A stretch of DNA of 64,000 nucleotides from Cordylochernes scorpioides (Eukaryota; Arthropoda; Arachnida; Pseudoscorpiones; Chernetidae): positions 93,757,742 to 93,821,741 of the forward strand of contig CP092870.1 of the NCBI GenBank assembly GCA_030710605.1, read 5' to 3'. Under the pieces are notes generated by a model, which did not search any database, was not told the origin of the DNA, and was given only the letters and a program-made list of their open reading frames with translations. Below, piece by piece: positions 11,561 through 22,046 of the stretch (position 1 is its first letter; the number at the start of each line of letters is the position of its first letter). The position numbers were made by a program, and so were the translations under genes.

Positions 11561-12395
11561 GAAGAAACGCAACAATTAAACATAAAAGATTAAAACCCTA
11601 AAGGTAAACAGTAGCATTAGCATATTTTTAATTAAGCCTTTAAAAAAAATTAACTACCTCAATTATTTTAAGTAATAAATTTTACGCAAAATGCTTTTTA
11701 ATTAAAAAATAAATGTTTTTAATTTATATTAATTTTTAGGTTTATAAAAATGAACTTACTCTCCACTCCCCTTCAAACTATTTTTTTCCCCCATTTTCTT
11801 TTTGAGAGATTTGAAATCTAATATTAGAATCCACTCTCTCTCTCTCTCTTCGATATATATATAAAAAGAAGCTATAAAATTAAATCTTTTGATCAATTTA
11901 ATTAAATACGTATTAAATGAAAAATCTATGGGTGACTTGTTACGAACTTAACTTTTATAATAAGATAAAATTAAAAAGAGAAGATTTAGGCTTAACGAGA
12001 ATTAGTTGCCAAATTGGAACATTCTTCGTTCGGTGGTATTTTTCTTCTTTTACAGAAGATATCCCAATTATCGTCTGCTTCGGATTGCGAATTCGCCATT
12101 TTGAAAAATGAAATAGAATTCGTTTGGTTGGTTTCAAAGCGATAATTTATTTTTGATATATATAAAATGTATTTCATAAACTTTTACATGTTTCAATATT
12201 AGCTAATAATAAAATAATTAATTCGAAATGTAACTATTTTATTGGGATATAATTGTTTTCTATGACAAGTATTATTGAATTTTGTACTACCAAAGTTTTA
12301 TAGTAATATTAACATATCCTTAAATTTATTTTACGGCTTTATAATATATAATATTTGATAGAAAAAGTAAAATATACATATAAATATAAAGAAAA
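11561..12395. other. AT-rich stretch with one candidate short exon
   Basis: Mostly A/T. On the minus strand near 12103 the context TTTCAAAATGGCGAATTC starts a 35-codon acidic-then-basic frame (MANSQSEADDNWDIFCKRR...) ending at a TAA. ATGGCG in such AT-rich DNA could mark a first exon or a YY1-like site, but I see no second exon. Confidence 0.3.
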
Positions 12396-12705
12396 GAGAT
12401 TTTCTGCTTGTATTTAATTATCTTGAGGATTATACTATGTTAATGCAGTCGTGGTTAAAATCTTGAAAGAATAAAAATAAGAATGGTTTTGATCAGAGGT
12501 TGCTTTAATTGAGCTAAGGAATATATAAAAGACATAATTTGGTAAAAGTACTGCCTGGCTTAAGGCGTAAGAATAAAAAAAATGAAAAGCTTATTTACAT
12601 AATGTACAAAAGTTTTGAGCCGGCCAGCGGGATACAACAACAACGAGTTTTTATAGGCAAAGCGTGACCTCTGGCGGTCGATTTAACAGAAAATTCGAAT
12701 CTATG
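12396..12705 (+). repeat. Repeat family M, second copy
   Basis: Same landmarks in the same order as at 9.0 kb, starting near TTTTCTGCTTGTATTTAA and ending GGTCGATTTAACAG. It lacks about 40 bp of the 5' part. Family identity is clear; function unknown. Confidence 0.7.
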
Positions 12706-12746
12706 ATATAAAATTTTAAATAAAATATTTTAATATAACATATATA

Positions 12747-12837
12747 CAGTGTGTGTATAACCCCTCTATAACAAACCCCAATTGGACTGAACTGGTGGTT
12801 CACTATAGCCATGGTTTGTTATAGTCATAGTTCACTG
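12747..12837. mobile_element. Short pogo-like MITE
   Basis: Flanked by TA, with terminal repeats beginning CAG and ending CTG. The arms CCTCTATAACAAACC and GGTTTGTTATAG pair. The interior (GGTTCACTATAGCCATGG) matches the element at 5.5 kb. About 91 bp, an internal-deletion derivative. Confidence 0.65.
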
Positions 12838-13929
12838 TATTGACTTGTTAAAATATTAATAAAATTATAAATATAATTTTTTATCTATAGATAACAATTG
12901 AATATACAAACTTAATGTTTGAAATTTTGTTTTATACAAAATATGTATTTTTATATTATTCACCTTTTTTATATGCATTTAAGAAGAAAACCAGGCGTAT
13001 TTTTTTTCCCGCTCGCACACATCATTTATCCAATTCTCCAGAAATCATTCAAGCGCTACAAAAATAAATATTTATTCACAAATCAAATATCTTTCTAATA
13101 TTATTTTTATAAAATTTCTCTTATTTAAAAAAAAAGATATATATTTTATCTTCAAATAGTTTCTTTTAAATTTTCGCTGCAAGGCATTTAGATTCTCATT
13201 TAAATTTTATTGTTTAGAAAATGTTTGCTGGGGAAAATTTTGTCGAATTGGAAATTTCAAACCGTTAGTGTATTGAAACAAAAAAAAATAACATTTTTAT
13301 TTCCTTAAAAATATTTCCCGAATAAAAGACACTACTTTGAATCTGTATACTTACCTCTCTCCAAATGTTTAAATATTTGTATTTTATAAACAGTAAATAG
13401 TTTAGAATTTATCTTTTTTTTTGCAATTTTTTAACTATATGTATATAGGTAAAAGAGAGAGTGAAACACAAATATTTGTAAATGTTCTCTCAATGAATTA
13501 AAATTAAAAGGAATTTTTGTGTGTTTCGTGAACTTCGGAAAAAAATATTCAGTGATTTGAATTTAATTAAAAGAGATTAGGTTAAATTGTTTTACAATTT
13601 GATATAACATGGTGTTATATAAAATGGAATTTCTTTATGATAACAATATAATTATTTACTCTCTGTAAAGTTCATTTAATAAAATTAATTTTTTGATTTA
13701 CATTTTTTTAATATAAAATATAACAACAAGCGTATCTATCGGAATGAAAACATACACAAATAAACATTATTGTTATTGTTGTTGTTGTCGTGTCCAAAGA
13801 AGAGTCTCAGATGTCTCCATGCATCTCCATCACAGCAGCAGCAATATCCACTATCTTGGGTGTGTAAAGCTACTGCTCTGGGTCTAAGTCAATTTTATTA
13901 ATTAAGAAACATTATTAATAATAGAATCA
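12838..13929. other. AT-rich intergenic with a duplicated segment
   Basis: About 13,438-13,600 (GTATATAGGTAAAAGAGAGA ... GAGATTAGGTTAAATTG) is repeated with small changes at 14,218-14,385, a direct duplication of about 165 bp on either side of the family E element. No gene seen. Confidence 0.6.
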
Positions 13930-14186
13930 TTATTGTAAAGATAAAGGCTGCCTGGCCGGCGGCATTCATAGTTCTTGAAAATAAAGATACTTTGACCAGT
14001 AAATTTTTTTATTATCTCGACGTTTCGACAAAAATCGTTTGTCCTCGTCAGAAACAAACAAAAATTTAAAAAAATTGGCAGAATAAAATTTAAAATAATT
14101 TTCAACGCCTTGTCAAATGTTTGAAATTTTGTTTGCTCTTGACGAGGACAAAAGAATTTTGTCGAAACGTCGAGGTAATAAAATAA
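13930..14186. repeat. Family E fold-back with two hammerhead-like motifs
   Basis: Minus-strand copy (13,930-14,057): CTGACGAG, stem GACAAA/TTTGTC, GAAAC, GTC, then GAGATAAT; its body contains GCCGGCCAGGCAGCC and AAGTATCTTTATTTTC. A second, plus-strand copy at 14,136-14,175 has CTTGACGAG, GACAAAA ... TTTTGTC, GAAACGTC. Core bases and stem II fit a hammerhead, but there is an extra G before stem II and stem I is weak. Confidence 0.65.
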
Positions 14187-14689
14187 GACACGCTATATCC
14201 GATTAATGATTACTCTCTGTATATAGGTAAAAGAGAGAGAGAAAAACACAAATATTTGTAAATGCTCTCTCAATGAATTAAAATTAAAGGAATTTTTGTG
14301 TGTTTCGTGAACTTCGGAAAAAGATATTTAGTGATTTGAATTTAGTTGAAATTAAAAGAGATTAGGTTAAATTGTTTTACAATTAATCATGATTTAAAAA
14401 CCGACGTATCTTTATTTCCAAGAAATAAGAATTATTATTATCCCATTGTATATAATTATACAAGGTCACGGAGACTAAATTCATAGATCAAATTGACAAT
14501 ACCCTCCATGTGGTGGATAGCCAACCAACGACAGCAGCTCTTTGTATCCATTATGGAGTTTTATAGACTAAATAATAGGATTATGATACTAAATAATAGA
14601 CGTATACTTTTATACGCTAGTATACATATACGAGTTATATATTTTGATATTTTTCTGGGAGGAGTTTCATCTATAAAAATAAGGGTCAC
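14187..14689. other. Duplicated AT-rich segment, then unassigned
   Basis: 14,218-14,385 is the second copy of the segment at 13.44 kb. A family E fragment (GTATCTTTATTTCCAAGAAA) lies near 14,405. The 85-codon frame at 14,493 has no recognisable domain. Confidence 0.45.
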
Positions 14690-14935
14690 CTCTTCCATCA
14701 CAATAGACGTCAAAACTAAACGCCTTCTATTCACCGTCCCTGTAAACTAGCGGCCTCGAGTCGATTGGCAAAGCCACAACACCATGTCTCTAGGTGAACG
14801 CCTTTCAGTTTTCCAAGACTGATGTTGTGGCTTTTGTATCCGGCCCGAAGCTACTAGTTTTTTTTCTTTTTTTGACTATGGTCAATAGATGGCGTCCAGT
14901 TTTGACGTCTTTTTTACATGAGAAGTGGCATTAAT
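14690..14935. repeat. Family D fold-back element
   Basis: Inverted arms: GGTCACCTCTTCCATC ... AGACGTCAAAACTAAACGCC on the left, and GGTCAATAGATGGCG ... AGTTTTGACGTC on the right. The centre has CTCGAGTCG and a second hairpin, AAGCCACAACACCA / GATGTTGTGGCTT. Confidence 0.7.
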
Positions 14936-15010
14936 TCACAATCATAAACGAAACTGTTTTTTAGAAGAAGACAGTCAATTTTTTTCACACTGGTTATATC
15001 GTGTATGTTC

Positions 15011-15096
15011 AATAAAGGTCACTGTATATCAAATATCTTTCAGTGTTATTGTCTGAATCCCGATATACATGCTAAAAGGTACAACTTCCTTAGGTT
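15011..15096 (-). repeat. MITE family A, partial
   Basis: Holds the internal block AATAAAGGTCACTGT ... CCCGATATACATGC and the terminal-side AAAAGGTACAACTTCCTTA. The other end is missing. Confidence 0.65.
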
Positions 15097-15823
15097 ATAT
15101 AGTAAATATAGCGAAACATATATGTAAAATATATTTTTATCACCTAAAATACCAAAATAAATTTTTCTATCAAATAAAGAAACGGTAATTCTAACAAATT
15201 TCACTCCCCCAAGAATGTATTTATAGGATTTATTTTTCAAATATACAAAATATAAGTATAGTGAATCCAAAACGAATATCCTTACAAAGTAAAAGTTCTT
15301 ATGACCAGGTCTAGTTGTAAGGGCAAATTAAAGCCACACGATATATTTAGGTGAGTAATTAAAGAGTTGATTTATATCTCCAGTAATAGCTAATTATGGT
15401 GATAACGAATGAGCCTGTAATGATTGGATGGGGAATAAAACCTTCCTTTTTTCCTTAGGAAATACACCCCCTCCTTTTCAAATTTGGGTTATACATTGAC
15501 CTAATTAAACCATATTTCACATGGATATTTTAAAAAATATAATATATATATATATATATGTGGTAATCTGTTTTCAAGTGATAAATGAACGCAGATGGAT
15601 AGTGGTGACACTACAGATATATCAGTTTTTAACCTTGATGAGTTATTTTGATTAAGTTTTGTAATATACTTTCGAAAATTATCAGCTGAAATATAAATTG
15701 TCTTCTGTTAGCAATCCCTTACGTATTCTGTAATTTAAACCCCTGATGAAAACTTTGATAGGCATTCCTCAATAGATTAAGTCCGATTTTTTTTCGAAAA
15801 TTTAACCATTATCATATATCGTA
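15097..15823. other. AT-rich intergenic, no gene seen
   Basis: Contains a short (TA)n tract near 15,540. A 74-codon minus frame overlaps it and looks like chance. Confidence 0.45.
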
Positions 15824-15880
15824 AAGATAGATGCTGCTTGGCCGGCATTCATATTTCTTGAAAATAAAGATACTTATATA
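15824..15880 (-). repeat. Family E 3' fragment between AT tracts
   Basis: The sequence CGTAAAGATAGATGCTGC, GGCCGGCATTCATATTTC, AAAATAAAGATACTT matches family E. It is bounded by (AT)n tracts, suggesting AT-rich target preference. Confidence 0.65.
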
Positions 15881-15895
15881 TATATATATATATAT

Positions 15896-16165
15896 GAATA
15901 TTTAAAATAAAGAAGGAATATCCTGGCCACGAGCACATGTGCCTTTTAGATGGCAGAGCGCCATCTAGTGGAGAAAAAATAAACTAAGCGTTTATTTAAC
16001 TTGCTCCGTGATATTTGGCCAACCCAATTTCTTGATAAATGCTCCACTAGGTGGCGCTCTGCCATCTAAAAATCACATATGCTCGTGGTCAGGATATGCC
16101 TTCTTTATTTTAAATATCAACACCTGACCCACTTATCTTTTATTTTTTTCTATTGTTTTTTCATA
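15896..16165. repeat. Family L fold-back retroposon with one-sided tail
   Basis: The left arm starts near GAATATTTAAAATAAAGAAG and the right arm is its inverse (CTTCTTTATTTTAAAT). Both carry GGCAGAGCGCCATCTAGTGG and its complement. Only the right side has the tail CACCTGACCCACTTATC ... TTTTTTC. (AT)n occurs on both flanks as the probable target duplication. Confidence 0.75.
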
Positions 16166-16504
16166 TATATATACAAGACAATTCACTGAGGAAAGAAATT
16201 TTTGCCTCATGGAAAAGTGTATTTTATTTATAATTTTACTGAAGAGATTATAATATTAACACTCTATCATATATATGTTATATATTAATTTTGAGGATTG
16301 TTATTTTTATAATTTTGAATACAAGAGTATATATATATTTTGATAATGGTATGTGTGTGAAGTCGTTAATATTTTTGAAAATAAATACAATAAAATAAAT
16401 TTTTATATCAGTATTTTCCTTAAATATGATTATAAAATAATTTGAGAGGAAGAAATACTTGACTTTAAGCGTGAAGAAAGAAATAAAATTAAAAAAAAAA
16501 AATT

Positions 16505-16620
16505 GAGAATAACGTATTTACATATTTACAAAATGTTTTGTGTCGTCCAAAAAAGAAAACAACAACAATATATTTATATAGTTTAAAATCGCAACATCTG
16601 GTGGTCGACTTCACAGACAG
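16505..16620 (+). repeat. Family M fragment
   Basis: Matches the 3' half of M (TATTTACATATTTACAAAATG, then ATCTGGTGGTCGACTTCACAG), diverged. Confidence 0.5.
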
Positions 16621-16655
16621 CTTGTTTTATGGCTACGGCTTTGAAAAACAAAATC

Positions 16656-17160
16656 CATACTGTAGTAAATTAGGGAAAACTATCAAAGAAATAGATTTTG
16701 TATTCACCTCTATGCGTTGAAATAATCTATTTTGTGGAGAAATAAATAGAAATTCTTAAACTAGTTGAAACATATTTACTATTATATACACTCTCATGGA
16801 CAAAACTTAAGGAGGTGGAGAGCTTTGATATCGCGCGTCGTTTTTTTAAGGAGACAGAGAATATTTTGTTCACACTTGATTATCTCATGTGTCTTTAATA
16901 AAGGTCACTGTTATTCAGAGTTATGGTCAGAATCCCAATATACATGCTAAAAGGTACAACTTCCTTAAGTTTTGTTCATGAGTGTTATTTTAAATAATCT
17001 ATATTGTAGTGAGCTAAGGCGACATCTATAAGGAAGACAAAGTGTATTCACCACTATACACTGAAATAATCCATACTACATAGTGAACTAAGAAATCACC
17101 TATAACGAAGGTAAAATGTATTCACCACTATACACCGAATATAGCAGTGGATTAACTACC
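16656..17160. repeat. Approximately 84-bp tandem repeat, three units, split by a MITE
   Basis: Units near 16,656, 16,995 and 17,079 share TGTAGTGAGCTAAGG-like starts and a GTATTCACCACTATACAC core. The first unit is separated from the others by the family A insertion at 16,790-16,984, so the array predates that insertion. Confidence 0.6.
16790..16984 (-). mobile_element. MITE family A, full-length reverse copy
   Basis: Begins CACTCTCATGGACAAAAC and ends GTTTTGTTCATGAGTG, about 195 bp, interrupting the tandem array. Internal order is reversed relative to the copy at 3.66 kb. Left flank is TA. Confidence 0.8.
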
Positions 17161-17856
17161 AAATATCCCTAAACTAGGTAAAGTGTAGGTAGATGAGAAG
17201 TCACGTAATCCAAACATAGGGCGCTGCCGGCAGTAATGAAAACAGAGAGGCTGCATGCCAATTATAGCGGCCATCAAGGTAACACGGTTAGATGGAAGAA
17301 ACACTACCTCCCATGATTACATTAACACCAGGGGTGTCGGATTAGTAATATGGAATGCCCATATCAAATAAATCATCACTCCTTAATCCACTACGAACTC
17401 CTTCCCATAATTCAACAAGAAACTTTATCCTTAACGCCTTTGTTTATTACATCGAGAATTATTCTCCTTTCTCATATTTAGTAATATTGAAAATTATTAT
17501 AAAGATAATAGGTTAATACACTATTTATTTTTTAAAAAGATTGTTATGGAAAATAGTTAATAATTGTACCTATAGATGTCGTATTTTTAACTATTTTATT
17601 TTAAATTAGAAATTCATATATTACTATATGATATTCTTTCTATCATTTAATTATTAAAATTTTCAAGAAGATTTATATTTAAAATTTGAGTATTTTTGTT
17701 TTATTAAGAATTCATTGTTGATTTTCTTTTTTCACTCTCGGTTCTAAAAAAAAAAAGGTTTATTTAACAATTCTATCCAAATATAATAATATTTTAAGGC
17801 CTAACTTCTCTTATGTGTGCCTGACATGTCAGTAATCTTTTTTTTTTTAATCATTG
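17161..17856. other. Unassigned, with a GC-richer patch
   Basis: About 17,200-17,340 is GC-richer (GGGCGCTGCCGGCAG) and single-copy in the window. No open frame or RNA gene recognised. Confidence 0.4.
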
Positions 17857-17939
17857 TTTATCAAATATCTTTCAGGGTTATTGTCTGAATTCCGATATAC
17901 ATGTTGAAGAGTACAACTTTCTTAAGGTTTGTCTCCATG
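17857..17939 (-). repeat. MITE family A, partial
   Basis: Family A terminal half (TATCAAATATCTTTC ... ATATACATG ... ACAACTTTCTTAAGG) ending CCATGAATG. Confidence 0.65.
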
Positions 17940-17951
17940 AATGTATATAGG

Positions 17952-18158
17952 CTAGGGGTAAGCAAATATTTGAGTCGGACGAGTCAAAAATTATAATTTA
18001 CAAAGTTTTAAAGTTTTTAAAGAGCCACAAAATGTTTTATTGCCAACAATAAATAGTATACACATAAATAATATTTACATATGGAATTATATAAAGAGCC
18101 GCAGCTTCACATCCAAAGAGCCGCATGTGGCTCGCGAGCCGCAGTTTACCGACCTCTG
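17952..18158. mobile_element. hAT-like non-autonomous element
   Basis: Left end CTAGGGGTAAGCAAAT; the right end in reverse is CAGAGGTCGGTAAACT. Just inside the right end is the palindromic GGCTCGCGAGCC block with GAGCCGCATGTGG, a pattern characteristic of many hAT elements. Flanks are AT-rich, with an imperfect 8-bp duplication. About 207 bp, no transposase. Confidence 0.65.
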
Positions 18159-18177
18159 ATATAGATTAATGTTTTTA

Positions 18178-18300
18178 ATCGTAAAGATGATGCTGCCTGG
18201 CCGGCATTCATATTTCTTGAAAATAAAGATACTTCGGTCAGTAAAATAAAAATATTTACCGTCCGCAGTATCTTTATTTTCAAGAAATAATATTTTTTCG
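18178..18300. repeat. Family E fold-back, short
   Basis: GATACTTCGGTCAGTAAA and its inverted partner surround the loop. The left arm carries CCTGGCCGGCATTCATATTTC. The hammerhead-like section has been lost. It abuts the next family B element. Confidence 0.6.
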
Positions 18301-18304
18301 GTCA

Positions 18305-18700
18305 ACTTTCAGGTGCACGATAAGGAGATGCCTTTTTTTTTTCATAATTATGCACCTTATCCCAGTACAATATCACATTTGTACTATTTTCTCACATTGT
18401 GTCGCGCTCTCACGCAATTCTGGCCTTAACTACCTGTTTCATGATTTTTCAGGATGCCTCAAATGACCAATCTTTTTGGTCGTTGTGGTCCAGCTTTCAC
18501 CACGCTGATGAGGGCCAACAGCCCGAAACGCGTCCGTGGTTAGCTTTTCTTGATTAATCAAGAATGGGTATTTGGCCAATTCTGGAATAATTCAAAATCA
18601 ACGAGAATAGTTGATATTTATTCCGATAGATGGCGCAAGCCATCAGCAACTTTCAGTTGCACGATAAGGAGATGCCTTTTTTTCAATATTTTTTATGTAT
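18305..18700 (+). repeat. Family B retroposon with complete hammerhead and head-to-tail repeat ends
   Basis: The block GTGCACGATAAGGAGATGCC occurs at about 18,313 with the family tail (CCCAGTACAATATCAC ... TTTGTACTATTTTC), and the same block recurs at about 18,658, giving a direct repeat spaced about 346 bp. Between them lie an unrelated leader (18,400-18,490), the ribozyme at 18,499-18,540, the palindrome TTCTTGATTAATCAAGAA and the family body. Direct repeats flanking a hammerhead resemble Penelope-like pLTRs or retrozymes. Confidence 0.7.
18499..18540 (+). ncRNA. Hammerhead ribozyme, minimal type I
   Basis: All core bases are present in order. Stem I ACCACG (18,499-18,504) pairs with CGTGGT (18,535-18,540), 6 of 6. 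CTGATGA is at 18,505-18,511. Stem II GGGC (18,512-18,515) pairs with GCCC (18,521-18,524) around loop CAACA. GAAA is at 18,525-18,528. Stem III is only two pairs (AC/GT) around GC. C at 18,534 is the expected cleavage base. Very short stem III is known in Penelope-associated hammerheads, which may act as dimers. Activity is inferred, not shown. Confidence 0.8.
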
Positions 18701-19274
18701 AAACAAAGAATATAATATATTAATATTTTAATATAATGGTACAACAAAGAAATATCTAAACATTAGGTTTGAAAAGAAAATTCACATCAAAAGACAACGA
18801 CTGTTATCTTCGGGCAATACTCCTAAATAAATGTGTCATCATTTTGTTATCGTTGATGACATCATCCTAAGCTGTGGTTCTGGTGATCGAGTGAAGCGAT
18901 GAGTGTGATTGGCTAATTCTAGAAATGGTCTATAGATGGCGCAATTCCATCTTTTCTTATTGCACACTACTTAATAATTAACACCTTAGAGATCTCCATT
19001 ATTCTTAAATAAAGGCTTTTTTTGAAAAAGGTTTTCTCAATTTTAAAATAGGAAATTTTGTTATATCAGAAATGAAATAATAGATGAAATAAGTAGTGAA
19101 AAGTTTTTATTAAATGTCTTTAATTTGCATACCTTTCGATGTTATATATTTACATATAAGAAGTGAAAAGATATTGTAGGTTAAAGGCGGCCATTAACAA
19201 TGTTATTTTTTAAAATATTATAATAAAATCGATGAACTTGTAGACATGAAATCATATGACATATTCATTTAGTA
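18701..19274. other. AT-rich, unassigned
   Basis: About 18,830-18,960 is mildly GC-richer and includes TAGATGGCGCAATTCCATC, a hairpin resembling the GATGGCGC motif shared by several of the fold-back families. No gene seen. Confidence 0.4.
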
Positions 19275-19530
19275 AGGTAACCTCTCCTGTCAAAATAAAC
19301 GGTCAAACTAAGCGTAAATCTTTTAACTATCTTCGCTAACTAGCAGACTTTGATTGGTGACAAAATCACTGCACCATCTTTGGCAAACCCAGAAGGCCGA
19401 ACTGGTGATCATTGTTTTGGCTAATGGACCATCTCGTTAGTTCATCTAGGTTTACAAAAGCTGATATTGTGGATTTATCACCAATCCGAGTCCGTTAGTC
19501 AGAAAAGATCGCCAATAGATAACACAGAGC
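19275..19530. repeat. Family D fold-back element, diverged
   Basis: The left side has GTAACCTCTCCTGTCAAAAT and GGTCAAACTAAGCG, then ACTAGCAGACTTTGATTGG. The right side has the inverse CACCAATCCGAGTCCG and AGATCGCCAATAGAT. The loop holds an internal hairpin. Confidence 0.6.
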
Positions 19531-19775
19531 TTTAGAACTTATTGGGTTATTTTTGAATTTTCAACTTACTCACTCACGATGATAATTCTATTATTTGAAA
19601 CCTTTTTTTAAATTGGATCATATTTAAAAGAATAGAGGCATGAGGCCCATTTGATTGATATATGTATAATAAATCAATACGGTTTAAAGCTTATATTTTA
19701 AAATAATGAAACCAGAATTTTTGAAGATCTGTGAATATTTATTATAGATGATATATTGAATATATATATATATAT

Positions 19776-20031
19776 TAAGAAAAAGGCATCTCCTTATCGT
19801 GCAACTGAAAGTTGCTAATGGCTTGCGCCATCTATCGGAATAAATATCAACTATTCTCGTTGATTTTTAATTATTCCAGAATTGGCCAAATACCCGTTCT
19901 TGATTAATCAAGAAAAGCTGATGAGATGGCGCAAGCCATCAGCAACTTTCAGTTGCACGATAAGGAGATGCCTTTTTCTTAATTTATGCACCTTATCCCA
20001 GTACAATGTTATATTTGTACTATTTTTTCTC
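19776..20031. repeat. Family B inverted dimer
   Basis: The arms (19,776-19,833 and about 19,924-19,982) match almost exactly: AAAAAGGCATCTCCTTATCG against its inverse. The loop is the family 5' part in reverse, including TTCTTGATTAATCAAGAA. Only the right end carries the tail (ATTTATGCACC ... TATTTGTACTATTTTTTCTC). (AT)n lies on both flanks. Confidence 0.75.
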
Positions 20032-20341
20032 ATATATATATATATGATAATATTTGAGAAGAATATTACTTAATTATAACAGATAAATCAATATTTATCT
20101 TGATTTTTGGCAGTTTTTGCTTGTAATTCCAAGGGGTTTTGAGATAGAAACATAAATATAACTTTCGGATTTCTCTTTCTCATTTCAGGCCATAAACAAT
20201 CTCTGGAAAAACTCAAGTCTAAAATTCTAGGAGTTTCCGAATTGAATTCGTGTATCACAGAAATATATCGTATTTATATAAATAATAGTTTATAGTACCG
20301 TAAACACCCTCACTCTGTTTTCCTTTATGCAATACAGACTA

Positions 20342-20603
20342 CACCAATACCTCGCTTTGCGTCGTTTCGTTTTGCGTTTTTTTTTTCGAAGTTGCGTCGC
20401 TACTTTACTGATTTTCACTGTGCGTCGTTAGATTTTCGAAGTTGCGTTGTTTTGGATTCGAGTCTTTAATTTTTTTTCCTAAAATATGGCAAAACCTTTG
20501 TTTTTGATTGGGCGCCTTCACATATTTTCACTTTGCGTCGTTTCAATTTGCGTCGTGTTTTTTTTTTTGGAACGTAACCCCGACGCAAAGCGACGTATGG
20601 GTG
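20342..20603. mobile_element. TA-flanked MITE with TTGCGTCG subterminal repeats
   Basis: Terminal inverted repeats of 23 bp differ at two positions: CACCAATACCTCGC... on the left, and on the right a reverse reading beginning CACCCATACGTCGC; both continue TTTGCGTCG. TA flanks at 20,340-20,341 and 20,604-20,605. TTGCGTCG-like words recur several times inside, as in pogo/Tigger-type elements. No coding frame. Confidence 0.75.
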
Positions 20604-21514
20604 TACATAAGACAATCAGTCTAATACACAATAATAGAGCAGTCTAGAAATTAAATTGATGGAACAGCTATGAAGGTTTACTAAAGATGAAGCTCGAATT
20701 GTTAAATCGTCTTGTGTGATATTTGCATAACTGATATACTCTATTACATATCAACCCGATTTTATCTCTAAATAAATAATGAAATTAAGAAAGTACAAGT
20801 CAATAATGTAAATATATAATGAGGTTTCAACAATATTAAGAATCTAATTATTTAAAATCACATTTAAAATAGATTAGTTAAATCAATAATAATTCCCTAA
20901 TTATAACTTCTCTAATTATAATAAATACATAAACATTTCTCTCCATTATTTCAAGAGTCAAATTTTAATTATTTCATAGATGTTTAGAATAAATTCTAAG
21001 TGAGCTGTTGATAATTTTTAATAAGGCTGACAATAAATTTCTGTGAAATCCTGAAATTTGAAGAATAATTCGTTAACGCGGCACAAAGAAGAATTTACAT
21101 AACAGCAGATTGTTGCATAGCAACACCGTATAAAATGCCCCCTGGCGAAGAGGAGCAAGCTAACAATGCTAATTTACCTACACACATAATTAATAAGCAA
21201 GTATACTATACCTCGGTAATAATTACAGAGTTAATTATCAATATTTCTCCTTGTTAGAACGTGTCACCAAACTTTTCTCTTAAACCTTATTAAAATTTTA
21301 CCTTATTTGTCCAAAATATTTTTGTTTAAAAATATCGAAAATCCCCCTTGGAAGTTTTAGTCTTGATTTAGTAATTAAAATGTTAGTTGATGGAATGAAT
21401 TCAACTAAGAATTAATTTTCTATTTGTTATAATAGTTATATTAATTGTACGCATATATATTTATATATGTGAAAAACAATTTAAAAAAATAAAAATAAAA
21501 TAATAATAAATAAA
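20604..21514. other. AT-rich intergenic, no gene seen
   Basis: About 21,085-21,160 is GC-richer and contains TTGTTGCATAGCAACA, a perfect palindrome-like X-box sequence. It could be an RFX-type site or a chance hairpin. The rest is unremarkable. Confidence 0.4.
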
Positions 21515-21610
21515 TGTTTAGTTGATTTATGTTTCACTAGAGGGCGTTCCACCATCTAAAAACTCATATGAGTGTGGTCAGGATATGCCTCTTCTGATTT
21601 TAATATTTAC
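21515..21610 (+). repeat. Family L 3' fragment
   Basis: TTTAGTTGATTTATGTTTCAC, TAGAGGGCGTTCCACCATC and GTGTGGTCAGGATATGCC follow the family order. The hammerhead and inverted arm are absent. Confidence 0.65.
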
Positions 21611-21784
21611 ATATGTCTTTTTTTTACTGAGCAATCTATATTTCATTTATTTAGGAATCTTTTATATCGGATCAAATAGTTTTATTATTTCTATTATTTG
21701 GTGAAGTCTGGGGGGTGTAACAAGTCGAAATATTGGAAATAATGAAGATATTTGACTCAAAATATTTATATACATATCTACAAA

Positions 21785-22036
21785 GACAAAGATCACCTCT
21801 CCCGTCAAAATAGACGTTAAAGCTAAGACGCCATTTATTTACCGTTTCCGAAAACTAGCGGCCTCGAGTCGGTGACAAAGCCAACAATACCAACTTGGGT
21901 AACTGGCTTTGTCACCGATCTGAGACCACTAGTTTGCGACGACGGTCAATAGATGGCGTCTTAGCTTTAACGTCTATTTTGACCTGAAAGGTGACCTTTG
22001 TCTCGTAGATCAATATGCTCTCGGCAAAATTTCCAT
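21785..22036. repeat. Family D fold-back element, well preserved
   Basis: Left arm GATCACCTCTCCCGTC ... AGACGTTAAAGCTAAGACG; right arm is its inverse ending GGTGACCTTTGTCTC. An inner hairpin pairs GGTGACAAAGCCA with TGGCTTTGTCACC. The unique tail TCGTAGATCAATATGC, TCGGCAAAATTTCC lies on the right only and ends at an (AT)n tract. The same tail is seen at 41.3 kb. Confidence 0.75.
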
Positions 22037-22046
22037 ATATATATAT

